From positions 1 to 49,424 of the forward strand of contig CALDUE010000092.1 in NCBI GenBank assembly GCA_937923485.1: a stretch of DNA of 49,424 nt. The letters run 5' to 3'. Of the stretch, positions 1 to 7,691 are shown one piece after another; the first letter of the stretch is position 1, and each line of letters begins with the position of its first letter. A program made the translations under genes and the position numbers. The DNA is from an uncultured Saprospiraceae bacterium. GTDB lineage: Bacteria; Bacteroidota; Bacteroidia; Chitinophagales; Saprospiraceae. The notes below the pieces were generated by a model. The model was given only the letters and a program-made list of their open reading frames with translations. It was not told the origin of the DNA and searched no databases.

Positions 1-989
1 TGAAAGCCATCATCCCAGTAGCAGGAGCAGGTAAACGACTTCGCCCTTTTGCCTATACTCAGCCTAAGCCACTCATTCCAGTAGCAGGAAAGCCGATCTT
101 AAGTTATATCGTTGAACAGCTTCAAGAGCTCGGCGTAACGGAGTTCATTTTTGTTATTGGGTACTTGGGGGAGAAGATTCGCGATTTTGTTGAAGAGACC
201 TACCCAGAATTGAAGACCAAGTTCGTAGTCCAAGACGTGCGAAGAGGCTCGGGACACGCGGTTTGGTTAACAAAGCAGGCGGTTGGACGGACGAAGAAGA
301 TCGTCATAGTCTTCGGAGATACGGTCGTTGATGGAGGCGTGGAAGATATTTTCAATTGCAGCCACACGTGTATGGCGATCAAACCTGTCGATGATCCGCG
401 TCGCTTTGGTGTCGTTGAACTGAAAAAGGACGGGACCATAAAGGCGATGGTTGAAAAACCACGTATGCCGCGCAGCAACCAGGCACTTGTTGGATTTTAC
501 AAAATTGCCGACTTTCCATTGCTCTGTGAGACTTTGGGAAGGCTGTTAGAGCAAGATCATAAGGAAAGCGTCACCCTTACCGACGGCTTGATGACGATGC
601 TAGATGGCGGACATACGATGCATGCTGAACAAGTGCTTAGGTGGTATGATTGTGGGGACCCCAAGGTGCTTCTGAATACTAATCGCACATTCCTTACCAA
701 GCGGAAGTATGGCGAAAGTCAAGTGCCAGCTTTTGATAGGACGGTCATCATTCATCCTGTGGCCATTGGTAAAAACTGTACGATCAGCGATGCAGTCATC
801 GGACCGAATGTATCTATTGGAGACAACGCGGTTATTGAGAAGTCTATGGTGAGTGAAAGCATCGTTGGGAACAACACGATGCTCATTCAAGTTAATCTAT
901 CAGAGTCCGTCATCGGGAATGATACGGCACTCCACGGGAGACCGCAATCACTGAATATCGGTGACAATACAGAACTCGAGTTAGGTTAA
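1..989 (+). CDS. Sugar-phosphate nucleotidyltransferase with C-terminal beta-helix (start cut by window edge)
   Basis: This is a nucleoside-diphosphate-sugar pyrophosphorylase of the glucose-1-phosphate thymidylyl/uridylyltransferase type, which makes an activated sugar for envelope polysaccharide. The first base of its ATG lies just outside the window, because the sequence opens with TG followed by AAA GCC ATC. Full length would be about 329 residues. The N-terminus has the nucleotide-binding loop PVAGAGKRLRPF followed by QPKPLIPVAGKP, both typical of the family. From about residue 240 hexapeptide-like repeats (HPVAIGKN, SDAVIGPNVSIGDNAVIE, SVIGND) indicate a left-handed beta-helix. The exact sugar and nucleotide cannot be read from the sequence. 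The stop lies 48 bases before the ATG of the next gene, so co-transcription is possible. Confidence 0.85.
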   Translation, partial: KAIIPVAGAGKRLRPFAYTQPKPLIPVAGKPILSYIVEQLQELGVTEFIFVIGYLGEKIRDFVEETYPELKTKFVVQDVRRGSGHAVWLTKQAVGRTKKIVIVFGDTVVDGGVEDIFNCSHTCMAIKPVDDPRRFGVVELKKDGTIKAMVEKPRMPRSNQALVGFYKIADFPLLCETLGRLLEQDHKESVTLTDGLMTMLDGGHTMHAEQVLRWYDCGDPKVLLNTNRTFLTKRKYGESQVPAFDRTVIIHPVAIGKNCTISDAVIGPNVSIGDNAVIEKSMVSESIVGNNTMLIQVNLSESVIGNDTALHGRPQSLNIGDNTELELG

Positions 990-1010
990 GGTTTGTTTCG
1001 TGGTCAATTA

Positions 1011-1024
1011 GTTTTTGCGAAAGC
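1011..1024 (+). repeat. 14-mer copy, one mismatch (position 6 T)
   Basis: GTTTTTGCGAAAGC. It lies just upstream of the hydrolase ATG and 66 bases before an exact copy in the same orientation. Confidence 0.7.
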
Positions 1025-1037
1025 ACGTTGCCTTCAT

Positions 1038-1769
1038 ATGAGCAAGTCATTTCTACCTATCGCCATACTGTTTTTTGTTTTGGCGAAAGCTGCAATCTGT
1101 GTAGCTCAGGAAGACGCTCCCCTACGCTTATATCTCATTCCAGGAACAGGAGCAGACGAGCGACTTTTTCATGCCTTAGACTTGAGCAGTTTTGATACGG
1201 TGAACATCAATCTGCCCGTCCCACTCAAGAAAGAATCAATGCATGCTTATTCTTTGAGGATAGCGCATGATCAGATTGATACGACGCGACCTTTCGCTTT
1301 GCTTGGGGTTTCTTTAGGCGGAATGGTTGCCACAGAACTTGCGGACGAACTCAATCCTGAGGCTGTGATCATCATCGCTTCCGCTAAAACGGGTGATGAG
1401 ATCCCTCCAAGCTATCATCTCGCGCGGTATCTGCCCATTCATTATTTGGTCGGAGGGCGTACCATGCGTTGGTTCACCAAACAGGTTCAGCCAATATTCG
1501 AGCCGATGGAAGATGAGCAGCGCGACTTGTTTATCACGATGTTATATGAGAAGGATCCGGCGTTTTTGAAAGGGGCTGTGCGCTTGATGGTGAATTGGGA
1601 CCGCACGGAGGCACCAGAAGGAATCATTCATATTCATGGCGAGCTTGATCACACGGTACCCTATAAGCATACGGCCCCCACTCACAGTGTTGTGAATGCG
1701 GGCCATATGTTGACCTACAGTATGCCTGAGGTTGTGGAGGGGGTATTAGCGGATGCTACGAAACACTAA
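1038..1769 (+). CDS. Exported alpha/beta-hydrolase family protein
   Basis: This 243-residue protein has the alpha/beta-hydrolase pattern: a nucleophile elbow GVSLGG with Ser92, a late acidic residue in HGELDHTVPY and a C-terminal His in NAGHM. The first residues (MSKSFLPIAILFFVLAKA, then CVAQED) form a signal peptide, so it probably acts in the periplasm or on the surface. The frame is open from a TTG at 993, but the ATG at 1038 puts the hydrophobic segment at the N-terminus and is preferred. Two copies of the window's 14-mer sit here, one imperfect just upstream (1011) and one exact in the signal peptide (1077). The stop overlaps the stop of the convergent Fe-S gene by four bases. The substrate is unknown. 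Confidence 0.8.
   Translation: MSKSFLPIAILFFVLAKAAICVAQEDAPLRLYLIPGTGADERLFHALDLSSFDTVNINLPVPLKKESMHAYSLRIAHDQIDTTRPFALLGVSLGGMVATELADELNPEAVIIIASAKTGDEIPPSYHLARYLPIHYLVGGRTMRWFTKQVQPIFEPMEDEQRDLFITMLYEKDPAFLKGAVRLMVNWDRTEAPEGIIHIHGELDHTVPYKHTAPTHSVVNAGHMLTYSMPEVVEGVLADATKH
1077..1090 (+). repeat. 14-mer GTTTTGGCGAAAGC, exact
   Basis: Inside the hydrolase signal peptide, reading V-L-A-K-A. Confidence 0.9.
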
Positions 1770-3586
1770 AGAATCCCAACCGAATCCGCAGTGATATGAA
1801 TCGCACGCGTTTCATCGGCACGGAATTGATCTGTATCGTCACCGTTCTCGAGGCGAAGTACGCCGCGTGGGCAAACTGCTGAACAGACACCGCAACCAAC
1901 ACAACTAGAGCGGACGATATCCTGTCCACGCTGTGCGTAGTAGCGAACGTCAATACCCATCTCACAATAGGTGGAACAGTTACCACATGAGATGCACTGA
2001 CTGCCATTGGTTGTGATACGAAACTTAGACTTATAGCGCTGTACGAGACCGAGGTATGCAGCAAGCGGGCAACCGAAGCGGCACCACGTTCTGTTACCCA
2101 TCAAAGGATAGAATCCTGTACCAACAACTCCTGCGAAACCTGCTCCAATCAAAAAGCCGTACCACTTGCGAATGTCGTACGCGTTAAAAATCCAGATCTG
2201 TGCATTGCCTGTGAAGAAATGATAAAGTACAGCCGCCGTCATTACGATTGCCGCGACGAGCACACCGTGAATAATAAATCGTTCGTACTTCCAAGCACGC
2301 ATACTCTTGTCACTGAGCTGGCGATATGGATCACCCATAGTTTCGGCCAAGCCTCCACAACCACAAACCCAGGAACAATACCAGCGCTTACCATAGAAGT
2401 AAGTCAAAACAGGCACTCCAATCACAATTAGCGCTACTCCCCAACCTAGGAGGAAAATTCCGAAGGTTCCACTATCCAGCAACGAGTTAAGATTCCAGTC
2501 AAAGAAAAAGCTGTAATCAAGCGGCCAGATAAGCTTAAGGTCTACACTCGGACCACCAAGTCTAGACATCAGGTCTGGAATGAGAAACGCAAAGCCCGTT
2601 TGGAAAAACATCACGGAGCCTGTACGAACTAGCTGATACTTGTTATGCTGATATTTTGACCACATACGTACACCCATCACGAGGACGATCACTGTATATA
2701 GCGTACCGTATACAGACCATTGACTGGCAGAACCGCCACTCAAAAATTCTGTAAGGGGATTGACCATGATGACCCATGGAGTAATTAGATAAGGTGACCA
2801 GTACAACAAAAGATAGAAGACGATCAGGTAGGTCCCACCCAAAATTCCGAGCGTTCCTGAAGCCATGTCTGGCGAGGCACTTCGCTGTGGAGTGTGCTTG
2901 GCACTATTCTGCACAATGAAGATGAGAACCGATATCAAGATGGCTACACCTGCCGTTACTGCCGGCCAAACCCACTGTCCAGACATATACGTCACACCAT
3001 AGGCAAGTACACCAATAATGGTGAACCCTAAGAATACGCTTCTCCAAGTTAGTGTAAGCCCACGGGTAAGAGGTGAGTGGTAAATGTGATCGTTCTTGAT
3101 ACCTGGATCAGCTGAGAACTTAGGGAGGATGTAGAGCAAACCTCCTAAAATCCCTAGCCCAAACGTTAGCCCAAACCACAACCAAGGATTCGCAGTAATC
3201 GGTCCCGTGCTTGAAGAGCGAATAAGAGGAAAGAGTTGATCTTTAAAGTAACCGTCTCCTAATTTGAAGTCCCATTCCCCAAGGTCATCAGGAGCTCCAG
3301 ACTTTTCAAACGTTGCCTCAAGTGCTCCTTGGGCTTTTGTGAAAACTTCGTGATAAGCACTTTTGACTTCAAATGGACTACCAAACGTCTGTCCTGTAAA
3401 GTCAAGATCCTTTGCAGCCTTAGCAATTGCTGCTTTTTGATACTTGTTTGAGCCTTCCGGCAAAACATCAGACGTAATGGTATAGCTCTCAAGACCAAGC
3501 ATGGCTGTAAAGAGCAACAAGGCAAGACAAAACAAACCTAAGCCTAGCCATTGCAGACCTGTTTTATGAACTGATTTATTAGACAC
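1766..3586 (-). CDS. Polytopic membrane Fe-S protein (NapH/NosR/CcoG-like ferredoxin domain)
   Basis: This 606-residue protein has many hydrophobic segments. One lies at the N-terminus, a large soluble loop follows (about residues 35-125), and further helices run to about residue 490. The C-terminal third carries membrane-proximal Cys motifs (CSWVCGCGG, CRFGCP) and then two 4Fe-4S ferredoxin motifs, CISCGNCSTYC and CVGCGVCSAVCPRG. This arrangement is known in NapH, NosR and CcoG relatives, which move electrons between quinone or flavin and periplasmic or cytoplasmic partners. The GTG start overlaps the end of the upstream FAD oxidoreductase gene by eight bases, so the two are translationally coupled and probably form one electron-transfer unit. 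The extra N-terminal half is not part of NapH or CcoG as I know them. The physiological acceptor is unknown. Confidence 0.85.
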   Translation of the reverse strand: MSNKSVHKTGLQWLGLGLFCLALLLFTAMLGLESYTITSDVLPEGSNKYQKAAIAKAAKDLDFTGQTFGSPFEVKSAYHEVFTKAQGALEATFEKSGAPDDLGEWDFKLGDGYFKDQLFPLIRSSSTGPITANPWLWFGLTFGLGILGGLLYILPKFSADPGIKNDHIYHSPLTRGLTLTWRSVFLGFTIIGVLAYGVTYMSGQWVWPAVTAGVAILISVLIFIVQNSAKHTPQRSASPDMASGTLGILGGTYLIVFYLLLYWSPYLITPWVIMVNPLTEFLSGGSASQWSVYGTLYTVIVLVMGVRMWSKYQHNKYQLVRTGSVMFFQTGFAFLIPDLMSRLGGPSVDLKLIWPLDYSFFFDWNLNSLLDSGTFGIFLLGWGVALIVIGVPVLTYFYGKRWYCSWVCGCGGLAETMGDPYRQLSDKSMRAWKYERFIIHGVLVAAIVMTAAVLYHFFTGNAQIWIFNAYDIRKWYGFLIGAGFAGVVGTGFYPLMGNRTWCRFGCPLAAYLGLVQRYKSKFRITTNGSQCISCGNCSTYCEMGIDVRYYAQRGQDIVRSSCVGCGVCSAVCPRGVLRLENGDDTDQFRADETRAIHITADSVGIL

Positions 3587-4949
3587 GAGCTGTAGATTTT
3601 GAAGTTAGTTTCTTGAGGAAGCGCTGGACTCCAGACAAGCCGCGTTTTGATTTAAGTTTTATAGAAGTTCCCTCCTGCGCATTAAAGGCGCTTACGATGG
3701 CTTCTTCATGCTCCTCATAAAATTCTGGGTCGAAGTTCGCCAAACCTAAATGTTCGACGACCTCATTGATGTTCGTTTCATTAGCAATCCAAGCCTCGCA
3801 GACTTCATGACGATAGCGAATACCCATCAAATGAAAACCGAGAACAGCTTTAGATGCTTTACTCCAGTACAGGCGTATGGCCTTGTCTTCTGTTGGATGC
3901 TGCCAGTAGAACCAACTTTGGTTTTCTGGAAGTTCATTTGGAGTTGATCCATACACTTGATACTCTAAATCAAAGAATTTCGCTGAGTTGAAGAAAATAC
4001 CTGGACGGTAAGGTGTCGGCTTGCCTAAAATGTTATAAGCAACTGTTTCGCCCATCATCCGACCTGTGTACCAAATCGCCTCAATCGGACGACGACCAGG
4101 TTGAGGCTCGATCAACTCTGCACAATCGCCGATAGCATAAACATCCTTGAGATTGGTCTCAAGGTGATCGTTAACCTTGATTCCTCTGCCTAGCTCCAAT
4201 TCTGAAAAACTGAGCCATTCAATATTTGGCTTCACTCCTGCGCTGATGCCTACAAATTCGCAAGGAAATTTCTCTCCTCCTTTAGCTACCGCCATCTTCA
4301 CTTTTCCATCTCCGTCACCCCAGATTTCTGAAAGTTCGGTTTCAAGACGCAGGTCTATACCGTGCTTGCGCTGAATATGCTTGGTCACCATTGTGCTCTC
4401 GTCTGGAGGAAGAACGCGGTTCCAATACGACTCCTCGCGTACGAGAAAACTCACAGGTATTTGACGGGTGTGAAAGCACTCTGCCATCTCAATACCTATC
4501 AATCCTCCACCAACGATGACTGCTCTCTTTAATCGTTCTTCAGAATGCCGCTCCATGGCTTCAATATCTTGAAGCGTTACCATACCATGAACTCCATCGA
4601 GATCTTGTCCTGGCCAATCGTAATAGCTTGTAGTGGAGCCCACAGCAAGAACTAACTTGTCATAGTTCATTGTAGAACCATCAGCGAACACCAACTGCTT
4701 TTCATTAAATCGAATGGTCTCGACCCAAGCACGCTTTAGATTGATCCTGTTTTTCTCCCAAAACCAATCTTCGTACGGTTTTAAGTCTTCGCTGCGCATA
4801 TGTCCCATGTAGGAATACATTAGCGCCGGACGCGAGTAGTGAAATTCACTTTCACCAGAGATCATTGTGATCTCGTGTTGAGACTGCTTTCGCAGGTGGC
4901 GGGCAGCTGTTACGCCAGCAATCCCGTTGCCAATAATGACGATGTGCAT
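3579..4949 (-). CDS. FAD-dependent pyridine nucleotide-disulphide oxidoreductase family protein
   Basis: This 456-residue flavoprotein begins with the FAD-binding dinucleotide fold VIIGNGIAGVTAARHL and has a second GxGxxG motif, VIVGGGLIGIEMAE, near the middle for NAD(P)H. The FAD-closing motif VYAIGDCAEL follows. No redox-active CxxC or CxxxxC pair is visible near the first fold, so it is not a disulphide reductase. It resembles the NADH:rubredoxin, nitrite-reductase and ferredoxin-reductase group. It is the first gene of a two-gene operon whose second gene, a membrane Fe-S protein, overlaps it by eight bases. I infer that NAD(P)H electrons pass through this flavoprotein to the membrane Fe-S partner. 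A cluster of GCAAG half-sites (4981-5017) lies just upstream of the ATG. Confidence 0.85.
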   Translation of the reverse strand: MHIVIIGNGIAGVTAARHLRKQSQHEITMISGESEFHYSRPALMYSYMGHMRSEDLKPYEDWFWEKNRINLKRAWVETIRFNEKQLVFADGSTMNYDKLVLAVGSTTSYYDWPGQDLDGVHGMVTLQDIEAMERHSEERLKRAVIVGGGLIGIEMAECFHTRQIPVSFLVREESYWNRVLPPDESTMVTKHIQRKHGIDLRLETELSEIWGDGDGKVKMAVAKGGEKFPCEFVGISAGVKPNIEWLSFSELELGRGIKVNDHLETNLKDVYAIGDCAELIEPQPGRRPIEAIWYTGRMMGETVAYNILGKPTPYRPGIFFNSAKFFDLEYQVYGSTPNELPENQSWFYWQHPTEDKAIRLYWSKASKAVLGFHLMGIRYRHEVCEAWIANETNINEVVEHLGLANFDPEFYEEHEEAIVSAFNAQEGTSIKLKSKRGLSGVQRFLKKLTSKSTARV

Positions 4950-4980
4950 ATTCTTGTGTGCAGAGTTGTGGACAAGGTAA

Positions 4981-5017
4981 TAGCAAGTTTATCACAGCTT
5001 GCTAAACAATTTGCAAG
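4981..5017. promoter_or_regulatory. Three GCAAG/CTTGC half-sites at 15-bp spacing (candidate operator)
   Basis: GCAAG starts at 4983, its complement CTTGC at 4998 and GCAAG again at 5013, so start-to-start spacing is exactly 15 bp twice. The first two form a 7-bp inverted repeat (TAGCAAG...CTTGCTA). The block begins 31 bp upstream of the FAD oxidoreductase ATG, in the divergent gap shared with the T9SS cargo gene. It may be a regulator-binding site for the redox operon. No regulator gene is adjacent. Confidence 0.35.
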
Positions 5018-5151
5018 TTGTGTAAAAGGCATTGCTTTTTGAGCAGATTTTGAGAAAATTGCTCGTGTTGCAACTCTTAACACGATTTTAATGTCTTTAC
5101 AGTAGACTTGTTTATAGTATAGTCTTATCTTTAAGGCTGTAAATCACTGGC

Positions 5152-5823
5152 ATGCGAATAGCTCTACTTAGTATTTTTCTTCTTATGAGTTTTGTTGGCT
5201 TCTCACAGTCCCTCTCTTTTGAGAAGGTACTTGTGGAAGAGCCAGCTAATCCTGCCGTAGATGACATTCCAGCATTCAATAATATCATCAACTCTAGTAA
5301 CCAAGCCATTAGAGCTCGATGGATACGCGAAGTGAACGATTTACCTAACGGCTGGAAGAGCTCAATTTGTGATTCAGAACCGTGTAATCAGTCACGCATC
5401 GACTCCGCTGATTTCATCCTCCCAGCCAACTCATCTCTACAGATTACTCCACACGTATTCCCTAACGGAACCGCTGGTGAGGCACAAATCACAGTCCGCG
5501 TTATAGACCTTGATGACCGCAGCAACAATGCCGTTGCAACATTTTCTTTCCCTTCTATCAGTAGCGTAAAGGATCCTTTTTCTGCAGGACCAAGACTTTA
5601 CCCTAATCCAGCAACCGACCAATTCAGCATTCTCTCCGACGAAAGCTTAAGCGAAATTACAGTCACGAACATGCTAGGTAAGTTGCTTAAGGTGCTTCCA
5701 GGACACTCTCCTTCGTACGATGTGAGCGATCTACCAAACGGCATCTACCTCGTATCGATGAAAGATAGCTACGGAAGAATCATCAAGACGCTAAGGTTTA
5801 GCAAGAGGAGCTATCGCCCATAA
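5152..5823 (+). CDS. Secreted protein with type IX C-terminal sorting domain
   Basis: This 223-residue protein has a signal peptide (MRIALLSIFLLMSFVGFSQS). A beta-rich central part contains two Cys in SSICDSEPCNQ and a PNGTAGEAQITVRV segment that resembles proteins judged by immunoglobulin-like folds. The last 80 residues form a type A T9SS sorting domain (LYPNPATDQFSI, VTNMLGKLLK, DLPNGIYLVSM and a basic tail). It should cross the inner membrane by Sec and the outer membrane through the SprA-type translocon, which is encoded at 35-42 kb. Its function beyond export is not recognisable. A strong terminator follows the stop, so it is probably monocistronic. Confidence 0.8.
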   Translation: MRIALLSIFLLMSFVGFSQSLSFEKVLVEEPANPAVDDIPAFNNIINSSNQAIRARWIREVNDLPNGWKSSICDSEPCNQSRIDSADFILPANSSLQITPHVFPNGTAGEAQITVRVIDLDDRSNNAVATFSFPSISSVKDPFSAGPRLYPNPATDQFSILSDESLSEITVTNMLGKLLKVLPGHSPSYDVSDLPNGIYLVSMKDSYGRIIKTLRFSKRSYRP

Positions 5824-5852
5824 GTCGGCTATACATTTCAGATTAAACCTCA

Positions 5853-5887
5853 AAAAGGCCAGCACTCTCAATGAGCGCTGGCCTTTT
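5853..5887 (+). terminator. Rho-independent terminator after the T9SS cargo gene
   Basis: AAAAGGCCAGC (5853-5863) pairs perfectly with GCTGGCCTTTT (5877-5887), with an inner CTC/GAG pairing in the loop. The A and T flanks make it usable in both directions, so it can also stop leftward transcripts from queD. Confidence 0.85.
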
Positions 5888-5975
5888 CAGTTGATGCTAT
5901 CCACTGCAGCTTTATCGGACGACATCGAGAAAAGGTCTCCAATGGGCTGGGCCCCTAGCAATTCTCCAAGCAGGA

Positions 5976-6383
5976 TTAAACTGGATACCCTACTGCGTTC
6001 CGAGGCGTCTCCCAAAGTTTTAGCGAAAGCTCAAGACCTGCAGGTAGTCTAGGAAGCAAGTAATCGTAGATCGCGGCTGCAATGTGCTCTGCACTAGGCA
6101 TGCGGTCTTGAAAGTCTGGCACATCTAAGTTGAGGTTCTTGTGATCAAACCGATCTTCAACTTCTTCTTTGATAATCTGCTTGAGTACGCCCAAATCCAT
6201 TACATAGCCCGTATCAGGATTCACATTCCCTTTCACACAAACTTCCAGTTCGTAATTGTGCCCGTGAAAATTGGCGTTGTTGCAAGGTCCGAACACTTCT
6301 CTATTTCGCTCATCCGACCACTTCGCATTATGCAGACGGTGGGCGGCGTTGAAATGGGCTCGACGGTAGACTGCTGCACGCAT
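5976..6383 (-). CDS. queD: 6-carboxytetrahydropterin synthase / 6-pyruvoyltetrahydropterin synthase family
   Basis: This 135-residue T-fold enzyme most likely converts dihydroneopterin triphosphate to 6-carboxytetrahydropterin in queuosine biosynthesis. The zinc ligands are His15 in FNAAHRL and His40 and His42 in FHGHNYEL. The catalytic Cys34 lies in FGPCNNANFHG. DHKNLNLD and PSAEHIAAAIYDYL are the usual family blocks, and the length is typical. No other queuosine gene is nearby. A 6-pyruvoyltetrahydropterin synthase role is the alternative, but that eukaryotic-type activity is uncommon in this phylum. One near-copy of the 14-mer repeat (6017) lies in the C-terminal coding part, reading as KLW in the protein. 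The gene is divergent from holB. Confidence 0.88.
   Translation of the reverse strand: MRAAVYRRAHFNAAHRLHNAKWSDERNREVFGPCNNANFHGHNYELEVCVKGNVNPDTGYVMDLGVLKQIIKEEVEDRFDHKNLNLDVPDFQDRMPSAEHIAAAIYDYLLPRLPAGLELSLKLWETPRNAVGYPV
6017..6030 (+). repeat. 14-mer copy, one mismatch (position 6 A)
   Basis: GTTTTAGCGAAAGC, within queD on the non-coding strand of that gene. Confidence 0.7.
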
Positions 6384-6525
6384 AAGGATTTACTTTTAGA
6401 GAACTGAAGCTCTGTTTCTGCAACATACTCACTTCGATTCGTTCAACGAATTAACAGTTTAAGATCGGGCAGGTTCGTATACCTTTACTGCTGGTCTTAC
6501 CTTAGCCACTCTAGCACTACCCCAA

Positions 6526-7680
6526 TTGTCGTTTAATACACTACTTACACCTAGTTCAATACCTGCCCAGTGGACGGCTGCGGTAGATGATGAACGTGTG
6601 CCTCAAGCAGTCTTGCTTGCAGGAGCGACGGGAGCTGAGATCCTACCGCTTGCGCTAAAACTTATTGAGTACCTCCAGTGCGAGCAGCGAAATTCAGGTA
6701 CAAAAGAAACGGCTGGCGAAAGTTGTGGAACCTGCGACAGTTGCAGGAGCCACCGAAAACTAACGCACCCAGATGTCCACTTCACCTTTCCTGTGGTGGG
6801 GACAGGGGTGACCAGTGCTAAAATGCTCCCTCAATGGCGGGAGGAAATTCTAGCGAATCCATACCTCGACCACAGTGCTTGGCTTCGGGTCCAGACCAAA
6901 GACAACAAACAAGGAAACATCAACCGTGATGAGGTCATGCGCATCTTGCATGATGTCTCGCTACAGCGCTTCACCGATGGCTATAAAGTCGTCATGATTT
7001 GGGGTGCTGAATACCTTGGCGACGAGTCGAACCGTCTCCTCAAAATCATTGAGGAACCTCCAGCCAAGACACTTATACTTCTGCTCACAACACGCTTTGA
7101 GCGGATTTTACCAACCATCACCAGCCGCTGCCGCATATATCGCTTACCTCCTCCTCAAACGGAAAGGATATCGAACTTGCTCGAGCAGCGCGGTGTAGCG
7201 CACGATCGTGCACTCCAACTTGCTTATGCCGCAGATGGAGACATTGGTCGTGCAATTGCTAGTATAGCTTACCAGGCTGACGAGCAAACTGTTGATCTGG
7301 CTTCTTGGCTCAGAGAGTGCTTCTCTGGAAAGGGAGCTCCGATCACTCAGTCGGCGGCCAAATTGGCTGCCCTCACCCGCGAAGAACAGAAGCATTTTCT
7401 GCTCAACGCACTGCGCTTCGTGCGCGAACTTGGCGTTGCATGCGCTGAGAATCCTCAGCCACTTCGACTCGCCCCAAGCGATGCGCAGGTGGCAACCAAG
7501 CTGGCCGCGCTAGTATCCTGGCCCCAGCTGACGGCGCTCGCCGACGAACTCAATCGTCTGCTCGCAGCCGTCGAACGTAACGCGAACGGGAAAATCGCCT
7601 TTGCGGCGACCTCGATTCGCATCCATCATATTCTCGCCCGGCAGCGTTCGGACTCACATCCCATGCGTCGTGCGAGCTAA
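6526..7680 (+). CDS. holB: DNA polymerase III delta-prime subunit
   Basis: This 384-residue clamp-loader subunit helps load the sliding clamp during replication. Residues 1-200 show an AAA+ fold with a degenerate P-loop (LLAGATGAEILPLAL, no GKT), a zinc-binding Cys cluster CGTCDSC, then GNINRDEVMRI, KVVMIWGAEYL, NRLLKIIEEPP and TTRFERILPTITSRCR, all standard for delta-prime. The loss of the P-loop lysine is expected because delta-prime does not hydrolyse ATP. The start is a TTG at 6526, and no ATG or GTG is available between it and the upstream in-frame stop at 6460. The next gene is ricT, 11 bases after the stop, an order also known in Firmicutes (holB-yaaT). Confidence 0.9.
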   Translation: MSFNTLLTPSSIPAQWTAAVDDERVPQAVLLAGATGAEILPLALKLIEYLQCEQRNSGTKETAGESCGTCDSCRSHRKLTHPDVHFTFPVVGTGVTSAKMLPQWREEILANPYLDHSAWLRVQTKDNKQGNINRDEVMRILHDVSLQRFTDGYKVVMIWGAEYLGDESNRLLKIIEEPPAKTLILLLTTRFERILPTITSRCRIYRLPPPQTERISNLLEQRGVAHDRALQLAYAADGDIGRAIASIAYQADEQTVDLASWLRECFSGKGAPITQSAAKLAALTREEQKHFLLNALRFVRELGVACAENPQPLRLAPSDAQVATKLAALVSWPQLTALADELNRLLAAVERNANGKIAFAATSIRIHHILARQRSDSHPMRRAS

Positions 7681-7691
7681 ACTTTTCCCCC

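Noticed and set aside
1377-1390. GCTTCCGCTAAAAC, a two-mismatch copy of the 14-mer
   Set aside because: Two mismatches are too weak to count. Similar weak matches at 8553, 19151, 25070, 43771, 43847 and 44558 were also excluded from the counts.
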